DNA of 64,000 nucleotides from Arctopsyche grandis (lineage: Eukaryota > Arthropoda > Insecta > Trichoptera > Hydropsychidae). A program made the position numbers and the translations under genes. The stretch lies in assembly GCF_051622035.1 (NCBI RefSeq), contig NC_135367.1, positions 14,808,501 through 14,872,500 of the forward strand, read 5' to 3'. How positions within the stretch are numbered: position 1 is the first letter of the stretch; each line of letters begins with the position of its first letter. Below are positions 23,701 through 34,873 of the stretch, in pieces. The notes beneath the pieces were generated by a model. The model did no database searches and was not told where the DNA came from. It saw only the letters and a list, made by a program, of their open reading frames with translations.

Positions 23701-26700
23701 CCGAAGATAAAAAAGATTTTTTAGCAGCTCTGGATTATATTGCCGATCTAGAATTCGATGATGCTGATGTATATATGAAAAAATATGGCAATGTACTAAT
23801 ACAGCATGCTCCAGCGGAAACTACGCAATTTTTGAAACGTAAATAAATTATTTTAGATTCTTTATAAATTGTTTTTTAATACTTGAAATGGATATTAATG
23901 ATAATAGAAGAGCATAATTAAAAAATAATGTATTTATGTACATGAGTATTATCTCTTGGACCCTTAGTTCTTTTTTGCTAGGTTAATATAATATATGTAT
24001 GTTGATATTATACATCCTTCAATTGTTAAATGTCTTTGCCTGATCGTTTTCAGAACTTTGTATTGATTACAAACCCAAAAATAAACCATTGGTAGATGAT
24101 GCTATGATGGCTGGTGTCGTATCGCGTAATCAAGCAGACAGAGCTCGTCCCGAGGAGTATATTCATTTATTTTTGAATAATTCTGAACGGCTCGTCGAAT
24201 TCCTCGAACATTTGGTCAAATGCGAAATTAATTGGTCGACCTTAATTTACAATACTCTAATAGAGCACCATCTTCACGTATGGTCCAGCCTCAAGGACAA
24301 GCCCCAGTTGAGGGAAACCTACGAACAGAAGGTTGTCAAGCTCCTTCAGAACTCGGAAGCTAATTATGATAAAGATCAAACGTTGATAGTGTGCTTGATG
24401 CTCAATTTCAAACCAGGAATTTTGTATTTGTACGAAGAGTATAAATTGTGGGTATAGTTTCGGATTTGATATTATACAAATGTACAGTTTTGTTGTAATA
24501 ATTGGCTATGTTTTTTTTTTTAGATATCAACAGATTCTTCGATATCATGTTACTCAGAAAGATATGGACTCTGCGATGATCTGCTGTCGTAAATTTGGAG
24601 CTCAAGAACCTCATCTTTGGGTTGAAATGCTGTGGAGTCCACCTCCACCCAAACATTTAGCAGAAGTGCTTAACGTTATAGGTTTGTAAATAATATTTTT
24701 TATCGATTTTAAATAATTTATAAAGAATTCACATGATTCGGTATATTCTTTAGCTAACCAACGACTACTGTCTCCACTACTAGTCATCGATTGTTTAACA
24801 AATTCAACTACCTGTACTTTGGGAGATGTAAGAAAGTAAGTATTATGTATAATTTAATTCTCATATATCATATAAAACAGTCTAATTTTTATACTTATAT
24901 TTCTTTTTTGTTTATAATTAGATATTTAATGAATATATTAACTGGAGAAGAAGAGATAAGTGCACGAGAGGCAACGCAAGGCGATCGCCTTCGCGGGGAA
25001 GCTGCTCAAGGACGAAACGAATTACGTGATGCTCTCTTAAGACCTTTGGTGTGTCAAGCTTCGAGATGTGCTGCTTGCTCCCGGCCACTCGATTTACCTG
25101 CCAGGCATTTCTTATGTAGTCATAGCTATCATCAACAGTAAGGACTTACCTAAAATATGAAAGAGTTCCTCAATTCAATTTTACAATTGATTTTGTTTTT
25201 TAGTTGTTTTCAGAGCTTTTCTGAAAATGAAGAGGAATGTCCAGCATGCGTACCCAATAATAAAAAATTACTCGAAGTTCTACGTAATCAAGGTACTAGT
25301 GCTCAAACCACGGAAGCATTCCATGCTCAATTAGAAAAAGCAAGTGATGGGTATGTATTATAACAACCAATGTAGTAGAAATACCATAGTAATTGACCTG
25401 GAGTATAGTATTTTGATCACTGGTTTTGAATTTGAAAGTAGTCATACAAACATATGTAATGCTATCGATTAGTAGTAAGCAAGGTTGGTACATTGTGAGC
25501 ACAAAAAACTTCCATAAATATTTTTTGGATTTTGAATATAACTACAAATATGACTGACAATAGATCAGATCAATTTCTTTGATCTATCTCCAGTATGTTT
25601 TTATAATGTTATACTAGTTTTCTAAAGTTATATTTTCATATATTATCTTAAAATTGAAATGGTAATGGGCGGGCCACGTGGTCAGAAGAATGGACGAAAG
25701 GTGGACAAAAGAAGTGTTTGAATGGTACCCGAGAGAATGCAAAAGGGTAAAAGGAAGACCGCAGGGAAGATGGGTGGACGAAATTAGGAAAATGTGCGGT
25801 GTGAGATGGATGCGAGTTGCGCAAAACAGAGACGAGTGGAAGCGTGTTGGAGAGGCCTTCATCCAGCAGTGGATGGTGAATGGCTGTAAATGATGATGAT
25901 GATCTTAAAATTATATGTACATACATACAAGCAGTAATAATTTTGAATAATATAACTGATGATTTTACATAAAAAACTGATAAAAATTTTGTTTGAAGAT
26001 ATTTATGTCTGTTATCTATAATTCCAGATTTTCTGTAGTCGCTGAATATTTTGGTAGAGGTGTATTCAATAAGTTAACCATCATAACCGGTGATGATACA
26101 TCAGCTGAAGGTAAACCAGGTGCGTCTAAGATCGAATCTTACAGTCCTCCTAATTTAGCATTAGGTACTAAACTTCCAAAAGCGATAAAGCCTGAAACTT
26201 TGAATTATGGTCCTGGAGCCGAAGCCAGAATTCGATTAGAAGAAGGCGGAAAAAATAGACAAGGTTATTATTATTCTATTTTTAATACATATTTTATTTT
26301 GATAGCCAAAGCGACATTTGATTATATTTTTTTGCAGCTATTACTGTGGAAAGCCAAAGACCGCCACCGTCGAAAAGCTCAATTATTATACCGACGACTG
26401 AAGCTCGTATTCGTCTGATGGAGCAGAAACGTCAAGAGTTACAATACAGTTCTAGTCTCGAAGCCAACATAAACCGCTTCCCCCAACCCGAAGCAAAGCA
26501 GTCTAATTCGAATTTAGCAAATCTATCAAGTGATTTTTATGATAAGGATTCTTCGAAGAATACCACGCCAGCGAAGAACTCTCCTATATCGTTGAAAAGT
26601 AAGCGATTCGATAAAATCTCATCAAATATAGACAACAGTAGTTTAGGAAGCACAAGCTCTTTGCGCGACAATAAATCTCAAGGGTCAAAATCGAACTTTA

Positions 26701-26849
26701 ACCCATTCGAAGATGATTCTAATAATCCATTTGCGAACAGTGATGATGAGAAGCCTGTTAGTAATGTGTCGTCAAAAAATAATCCATTTGACGAAGACGC
26801 TGATGATGAATTGAGCAGCTCGGACAAACACACAAATCCTTTTGCATAA
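20554..26849 (+). CDS. Vps11: Vps11, HOPS/CORVET core subunit, with NPF tail
   Basis: The spliced gene encodes 1126 aa in 16 exons: 20554-20568, 21306-21374, 21598-21771, 21847-21990, 22059-22195, 22504-22669, 22748-23182, 23264-23539, 23619-23838, 24054-24447, 24524-24681, 24754-24835, 24922-25137, 25204-25350, 26028-26263, 26338-26849. All have GT-AG borders and matching phases. Exon 1 (MAFLE) joins WRKFNFF, as in Vps11 of other animals. The protein has an N-terminal beta-propeller (GEDE-type and FDDGSV blades), an alpha-solenoid (FKKNLYDVAIRIA, YGDHLF, EDHTTLLL) and a C-terminal RING-H2 at C806, C809, C822, H824, H827, C830, C841, C844, then GRGVFNKLT. Vps11 is a scaffold of the HOPS and CORVET tethers that drive endosome-lysosome fusion. 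Most Vps11 proteins I know (human 941 aa) stop soon after GRGVFNKL; here about 225 residues follow, hydrophilic and Ser/Asn-rich, with NPF at 1078, 1086, 1105 and 1123. Intron 2 carries a palindromic MITE and intron 14 an RTE fragment. The exon 1 assignment is by homology and splice fit. Confidence 0.93.
20703..20762. repeat. (AT)n microsatellite in Vps11 intron 1
   Basis: Uninterrupted TA dinucleotide run of about 60 bases, 134 bases after exon 1. Confidence 0.9.
21443..21534. mobile_element. 92-bp palindromic MITE in Vps11 intron 2
   Basis: Nearly the whole element is one inverted repeat: arms with GGGCCGGAATGTGAAATTAC and its near-complement surround a loop of about 7 bases. TTTACAAT flanks both ends (21435-21442 and 21535-21542), an 8-bp target duplication. 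Transcribed with the gene, it would form a hairpin with arms of about 45 nt. It is GC-richer than the intron. Confidence 0.8.
25656..25901 (+). pseudogene. RTE-like LINE 3' end in Vps11 intron 14
   Basis: The frame reads GHVVRRMDERWTKEVFEW, then GRPQGRWVDEIRKMCG, RWMRVAQNRDEWKRVGEAF and QQWMVNGCK before a stop, without breaks. This is the C-terminus of an RTE-like polymerase. It ends in a TGATGATGATGATGA tail typical of RTE 3' ends. ATCTTAAAATT occurs at 25645-25655 and again at 25902-25912, an 11-bp target duplication. It is 5'-truncated, and Vps11 splice sites are not disturbed. Confidence 0.85.
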
Positions 26850-28186
<1,337 letters not shown>

Positions 28187-31100
28187 TTAATATTTTATCT
28201 TCTTATGGGCTACGTTATCATTAGCCCCATTCATATGAATATCCCCATTTTTTGTCTTTTGTCTAGACTCCATCATGAATGGTATCTTATGCTCTAAATA
28301 CATGTGGTTATCCGGAGCAAGACCGATGCAAGCTCTGAGAATATTCTCGATGCAAGCGCGCTGTTTAAACAGTGCATTTATGACTGGAGTACCTTCAGGA
28401 ACAAGCGGCGCCTTGAGAAGATATGACAGTGGTGAAAGTATTGAATGAAACTTGGAAAAATCTCTATTAGAATTGGCTTCCTTGAATTCTATTCTAGAAA
28501 ATAATTCTGTTAGTAGAACCAAATCGAGGATTATTGGCGTTGCGAGGAGTGAATCTTCGCATGTATTGTGAACGACTATCGTATTATGTCCGCCAAGGAG
28601 AATTTCAGATGTGTACTCATCCATAGCTCGTTTAGAATCACCTAAAATTGCATCGACGTTTACTGGTGTGTCATTTTATTTACAATTTGTTGAATTTATT
28701 ATGTTTAGATACTTACCAACGTATGGTACATATTTAATGACCACACAATGATCAGGAGTTTCTCCTTTGGAGTATAGACACGAATTTGATTCGACCATAT
28801 CGTCGACGACATTGCTTTTGGTAATCTAAAACATTATCATTATGAAATCTTTCAATAACTATATTTTAAATGTATGCATAAGCTAAATTTTTGTCTACCT
28901 CTTTAGATCTGAACTGTTTGGGTGCTTGTAGATTTTTTCCATCGTTGTTTCCGAGGTGATTGTAACTTGCGATCGATACTGGTTTTATACCTGCATTGTT
29001 TAGTAAAGTTTTAAATCATATACTTTATAAATGGCTTGTAATTAAATTTTCGATCAATATTCACTGTAGTGATTCGATAGAGTTAGTAAAATAATATTTT
29101 GGTCAATATTATTTTACTAACTCAAAATATATTTGAGTAAATGAAAATTGATAAGTAAATATAATGTATACCAGCACTGATGAGGAAATCTACCAGAACA
29201 GATTTCAGTTTTGTTTGGCCGGATTTGAAGTCATCTCCACCGACAAACACTCCGTTGATTTCGGCCATTTCCATTATTCCAGGCACGATTGTATTTTGAG
29301 GAGATCCATTGATAAAGGAACACTAAAATAATCAAATATTATATAATACTAGTGTTTTTACTCGGCTTCGCTCGGTATTTGTAATGTAAACCGCTTAAAC
29401 ATGGCCAATTTAATAGTAAGCATTTTATTAAATTTATTTGAATAGTTTTATTGTATTTAAATTTATTTGAATATTCATTTGCTTTTTATTAAATTGAACG
29501 TCACGGATTTTACGAACCAAACAAACATACATACATACAATGTCTCTTTCGAAATTATATATTAGACTAGTGTTTTTACCCGGCTTCGCTCGGTATTTGT
29601 AATATAAACCGCTTAAACATGGATAATCTAGTAGTAAACATTTGATTAAATTTATTTGAATAGTTTTATTGTATTTAAATTTATTTCAATATTCATTTGT
29701 TTTTTATTAAATTGAATATCACGGAGTCTACGAACTAAACAAACATACATACATACAATGTCTCTTTCGAAATTATATATTAGACTAGTGGTTTTACCCG
29801 GCTTCGCTCGTTATTTGTAATATAAACCGCTTAAACATGGATAATCTAGTAGTAAACATTTGATTAAATTTATTTGAATAGTTTTATTGTATTTAAATTT
29901 ATTTCAATATTCATTTGTTTTTTATTAAATTGAACGTCACGGAGTCTACGAACCAAACAAACAAACATACATACATACAAAATCTTTTTCGAAATTATGT
30001 ATTAGATATATAGATATTTTTTTGTTTAGAATTTATCTGTAATAATACTAAAATGTGCATATTTATTTTACTTGATCAGTATTTTTATATCAGCTATTTA
30101 GTCAAGTATTATAAGAGCTGCTTTATGCACTGTACATAAGTACATATATAACACACAGACAAATTATAAAACTTACTCTTTCTTCAACTGCAGCTGCAGC
30201 ATAAATCGTCGATGGAGATATTTCAGAATGATTTTTCTTTAATGCATTTAGCACATTTTTCGACGTGTCATGAACACCATGAATCACATCACTAAACCTG
30301 TATAATATATTAATTATTACCTTTTAATATGCTATATACTATACATATGTTCATATTAAAAAGTATGAAATTTTCATACCTTTCAGTATTAGCAGTCCAT
30401 AAAACGATGACATCGTTTAGATTGTTTTTTGTTTTGAAATCTTTTATATCCGATCGTATTTGTAAGTACTGTTCATATCTGGTACCTTCTAGAATATTCG
30501 TCGCACGGTCGGCCTTAGACAAAATTGCGTGGTGAATTACAAAAGAATGTGAGATATGCACCAAAGTGTGATAAATATTATGCAACTGTTATGTCATTGC
30601 ATTAACCTTATGTTTGGTAGAAAATATTTTAATGACACATCCTATTAACAAAATACTAACGACGAGTAATAACAATTCAATCTTTTAAATAAGAATCAAG
30701 TTGTTATTATTTTTCCTGCTATATATGTACATAAAAATGTAATATACCTGATTGGCAGCTATGAAATCAGGGTCATAGATACCCGGTCTCGGCTTCATCT
30801 GTGACATTTCCTCCTTGAGCTGTTGCTGCAAATTGTAATCGAGCACTTGGGCACGTGTCATGGATTCGACCAAATTCAACGAGCTGATATCCCACCCGTC
30901 GATGACTGAAATGAAAATTTCATAATTGCATAGTGTGTCAAATTTTAACTCCAATAACATCTACACATAGTTAAATACAATACCCAAATCGTCAGGATTG
31001 ACCATAGGCAGGACATCACACATAGGTATATATACATCTTTGCCGCGTTCGTCCATACCCAGACGAACTGTGCTCGCTTGGGTTAAGGATCCGTACCTGA

Positions 31101-34100
31101 ACAAGAAGTGAAGTTTAGTTTGATACAAATTGAAACGTTTAAACTTTTAAGTGTTTAGAAATTGAAATAATACCAATTGCATTTTTGAACGCCAGTTTTA
31201 TCGTTCCATTGTACTTGATGCTTGTTAGCCAGGATTGCTGCTGTGAGGGTAGAACCGTTGTTGCCGCCCCATCCGATGAGCATCACTCCCAGTTTGGCCG
31301 GTGTCAATTTAGTGCGGATCTCTAAATTAGTTTTATGTTCTTCTACCTGTAATATTAAGATTGTTTCATTATTATTATAGTACAAGAGATCTCATTATTT
31401 TTCAATGGAAATTAAATGAAAGTAGTCTGCTAATAATTTAAAGATTTCAAATTTTGTAATCGACATTTGTTAATTTGGTAACTTTCAAGTTTCTAGTTCT
31501 ATATAATGTAAGGAAAAAAGATACAGAATTAAAAATTTTACTAATCACTTTTAGTTCACAACTTCTAACCAAAACTTTCAAAAAATCAGCTGTATTTACA
31601 AAATTTATTACGTTTTTAACCTTTTAACACATTCAGCCTGGCGCATGATTTCATACATTTGCCCATGTGGCGGCACTGTCACGCGTATCGGCACCCAATT
31701 ACGCGTGACGGCATTAAATCACTTTATATAATGAGTTGTCCCTAAATCTTTAAAATTTTATAAGAATTGTAGTGTTGGGGTGCTCAATGAAGTGGAACCG
31801 TAAAATTATAGTCTGCTATAGCACTATCCGCGTGGCCACCGGTGGTACACGCCGGGTTGAACGTGTGAAGCAAGAAATTTTTAAATATTAAATTTCAGTT
31901 CAATACATTGAATTGTTTCGGAAAAAAAAAAAACATGAAAAGCCACAGAACTCGAGTTACTTAAGTATTACTTCCAGTTGAGTTCTTAAGTATATTAGAA
32001 ATTTTGTTTTCTGAATCTTTCTATCCTTATTGTCAGTACTGTCAATATCTTTATGTCGTAGCTTTTTGGGTGGACTCAAGAGTCGTTAAAAAATCGAGCG
32101 ACCCAAACTTTAATTTCGCATTTATTTATTTTCAATATTTTCACTTTTAAATAGTATGTGAATATTGAATTATTGACGAACGTAAGACTTATGTTTGGAA
32201 CTAGAGTGATCCACCAATATCCAATGCACATACATATACAGATCTGAGACGCAGTGTTTCTATCTTTGTATTTTTCTAATTACTGACATTAGAGTGTTAA
32301 TACCCGAAACCCTAATAAAAATGATGGAAAATGCGTTCGAATGAGCCTGTCACGTTGAAGTTGAAAATGGCGGTAATTTATGGACAATATGAACATTTTA
32401 ATTTATGAACATTTTAACAATCAATGTAAAAAGATCACATCAATGTATTAAATAATTCAACTATTCGTAAATATTAAAAGAAAAAAGTGTAGTTAAAAGT
32501 TAATGATTTACACGAGCTCACTGTATATAGCAATGGCATGCAGTGGAAATTTATATGTTTCTATCGCACAGCTTTACTTAGGTGTGCGCGAGTAGGGTAC
32601 AAAAGGATGCGCTATGACGTCACAGTATGCTCTTGTATCCTACTCGATAGAAACAGATAAATAAAAATAAAGCTGTGCAATAGAAACAGATAAATTTTCA
32701 CCGCACGCCACTGATATATTGATATGCCGGGCTTTTTTGTAAAAAAAAGGTACCGGAACTCACTTCTTGTCAGGTTTTTTTATTAGAAAAGATAACATTC
32801 AAATTAAATTATATAGAATCATATATATAATATCGCTATTCTGTCTGTCTGAGATAACGCTCGCCGTACTATAATGTTTGGATTCGACATACATATGTAT
32901 GTACGTCACAGCTATACCTCTACCAAAACGTATGTACGAATACAAGGGCAGATAAATAATTTACCGCCATCTAGTGAAAATTTATTTTATTAATTAATTT
33001 TTCTATTGTGGTGTTTTATATTGTTTATATGTAGGTAGGTAGGTAGTTTTACCATTTTTTTCATATTAAACAATTAAATATAAATATTAAATTAAGTATA
33101 TTTATGTAAAAGGTATTTGAAAAAAAAATTAACCGCGTGGGGATCGAGCACATGACCGACGACACATGTCTTTTAGTTTTTTGTATTTGATAACTTAATA
33201 TGCCAACACCCATGCGATGATATGTCATCGGGTACAACACTAATATAGAATATTCGTTTGAAACGTAAAAATTGCTGAGAAAAAAGGTGCCGGAATGCCG
33301 TTCCACCGCGTTACATGGGAAAAAAGCCGTGTTGATATGTATATATGTATGTATGTATGTGACACTCTCTATTAGTACGTCAGAGTATTCGAAAATTAGC
33401 TAATTCGTGGAATTAGTTGGTGAAATTACGACTATTTGTGCACCTGAAAATGGTCGCCCATAGAGGAACAAACTTGGGGAATAAACAATTAAAATTTTTG
33501 TAAATTGGAGTTGGAGTCACGTTTTTTTAACGTTTTCCCAAAGTTTCAGCTCAATACATACCAATTAAAAAGAGGAAGCCTAAAATTTAAAAAAAAAATC
33601 GTTTTAGCATTATTACGTAACATAAGTACTTTTCTGTATTGTCTTAATCCATTTGATGCAAATAAAAAATCGGAAGTACACATCTCCGTATTCCGTTTGG
33701 TTCGATATACTATTACATTATGCTATCTATTTTTAAATATAATAGCAAATGAAAAGTAACAAAAACCTATATTGGCGCAACCAGGAGGGGGCCAGAGGAT
33801 TTTCTTTCCCCCAGATTAAATTATCGGTACACTACTGAAGACCTAGATATACCTTCGACGACTAATAGAAAAAATAGTACCTACGTATCCACATAAGACA
33901 AAACAAGAAAACAGTGTATAGTTTATATAACGAAGGAATGAAATTGGAAAATAAGTTGGGGTAAGCAATATTCCAGAAGTCGAGGACGCGTTCGAGAAAC
34001 TTCTCTTTTCAGCCGGGCGAGTATTGATTGAAAGCTGTTTGACTGTCAAGGCCAATGTCACAATCGATAAACCGGGTTGCAAACTATGACAGCACCATTC

Positions 34101-34314
34101 GTTAAGTGAATATATCGCGAATTCTATATTATAATAATATCATTAGAAAATGTTCGCAAGTGGCCCAAAGGGTTGTTTACATAAATCGACTCACCCGACA
34201 ATGGTCATCATGTTTGGTAACTCTGGTGTTGCAATAGGTGTAACTGGCCTGCATGTAACCGTTTTCATATTTCAAATTCGAATTTGACACCTTCAACAAA
34301 GGTGAACGATCCAT
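28187..34314 (-). CDS. Inos: Myo-inositol-3-phosphate synthase
   Basis: Ten minus-strand exons encode 541 aa: 34195-34314, 31174-31346, 30984-31096, 30748-30905, 30380-30513, 30177-30297, 29172-29322, 28899-28990, 28717-28825, 28187-28641. All borders are GT-AG and all phases close. The enzyme turns glucose 6-phosphate into 1D-myo-inositol 3-phosphate, the first step of inositol synthesis, with NAD in the cytosol. The NAD-binding glycine loop GWGGNNGST sits at 65-73. Family blocks follow: [81 protein letters not shown], and near the C-terminus [20 protein letters not shown]. The length is close to the usual 530-565 aa, so the gene appears complete. Intron 1 (2.85 kb) contains two MITEs, intron 6 three tandem repeat units and intron 7 a hairpin. 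It converges on Vps11. Confidence 0.96.
29080..29123. repeat. Hairpin in Inos intron 7
   Basis: Perfect 19-bp arms (29080-29098 and 29105-29123) around the 6-base loop TTGGTC. It may be a MITE relic or simple palindrome. Confidence 0.7.
29348..30007 (+). repeat. Three tandem ~220-bp repeat units in Inos intron 6
   Basis: Units begin with ACTAGTG at about 29348, 29576 and 29784. Each holds CGGCTTCGCTCG, AACCGCTTAAACATGG, AT-rich TTTATTTGAATA segments, ACAAACATACATACATAC and CTTTCGAAATTAT. The second and third units are nearly identical; the first is slightly more diverged. Single inverted copies are at 12710 and 52290. Head-to-tail arrangement suggests unequal exchange or repeated insertion at the same site. 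Confidence 0.85.
31628..31865. mobile_element. piggyBac-like MITE A, copy in Inos intron 1
   Basis: It begins TTAA then CACATTCAGCCTGGCG and ends CGCCGGGTTGAACGTG followed by TGAA, a mutated TTAA. It is about 80-90% identical by eye to the copy at 61424-61662. Inverted ends flanked by TTAA are typical of piggyBac-type transposition. No coding sequence. Confidence 0.75.
32727..33331. mobile_element. CAGGG-type hAT-like element, 605 bp, with internal insertion
   Basis: TTGATATG flanks both ends exactly (32719-32726 and 33332-33339), an 8-bp target duplication. The ends (CCGGGCTTTTTTGTAAAAAA and a right end finishing AAAAAAGCCGTG) and the blocks GGAACTCAC and GCCGTTCCACCGCG match the 180-bp copy at 19117. 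Relative to that copy, about 420 bases are inserted between about 32815 and 33245, including a GTAGGTAGGTAGGTAG run. Confidence 0.8.
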
Positions 34315-34331
34315 TCTCGCGTTTTGCAACG

Positions 34332-34339
34332 TGACGTCA
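34332..34339. promoter_or_regulatory. CRE palindrome upstream of Inos
   Basis: TGACGTCA is the consensus cAMP-response (CREB/ATF) site, about 18 bases upstream of the Inos ATG. Whether it lies in the promoter or the 5' untranslated region is unknown; a chance 8-mer cannot be excluded. Confidence 0.35.
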
Positions 34340-34702
34340 GAGGGTTAAGTGCGAAGAGTGGTGGGAATGGAGTGTTGTTTGAAAATGAGGCGGGCGTTCG
34401 AGTTTGCGCACTATATATCGTTCTGCATCACGCCACTGTGCAATGTTACCAACGCAATAATTGTTTTTGCAAATTACTTTACCATTCGAAAAAAGTTTTG
34501 ATGTATGATATCCATAGAAGTAGAATGCATAGAATCGCTCTCAGCCTCCAAAAATGTTGCTACAAAAACTCTGCGCGGCGGAGTTTGATCATTGTTTGCT
34601 AAACTTCGTCTCTCTTCTGATTTTCCGTCTCTCTGTTCGATGGCTCGCTTTTAGACGATAATTTTTTTTAACAATGACCATTCTATGATGATATCTTATT
34701 AC

Positions 34703-34865
34703 TAGACACAGTGCTTTTTCCAGGAATCGGGGCGGTTTAGCTCTATTTACAAAGCTATAGTCCAAAAAAAAAACGTTCGGCGAACCTTTAACAATGCAAT
34801 GAACAATACACAGCACCCTCTGGGTCCGTTTTTTTCAAGACGGCACCTTGGCTATCCGGCCTTTA
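34703..34865. mobile_element. 133-bp-family hAT-like MITE, 163-bp variant
   Basis: CTTATTAC flanks it exactly (34695-34702 and 34866-34873). The start TAGACACAG, the central GTTCGGCGAACC, AACAATGCAATGAACAATAC and the end block CGGCACCTTGGCTATCC match the 133-bp family. It lies about 390 bases upstream of the Inos start and contains extra non-family sequence in the left half. Confidence 0.8.
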
Positions 34866-34873
34866 CTTATTAC

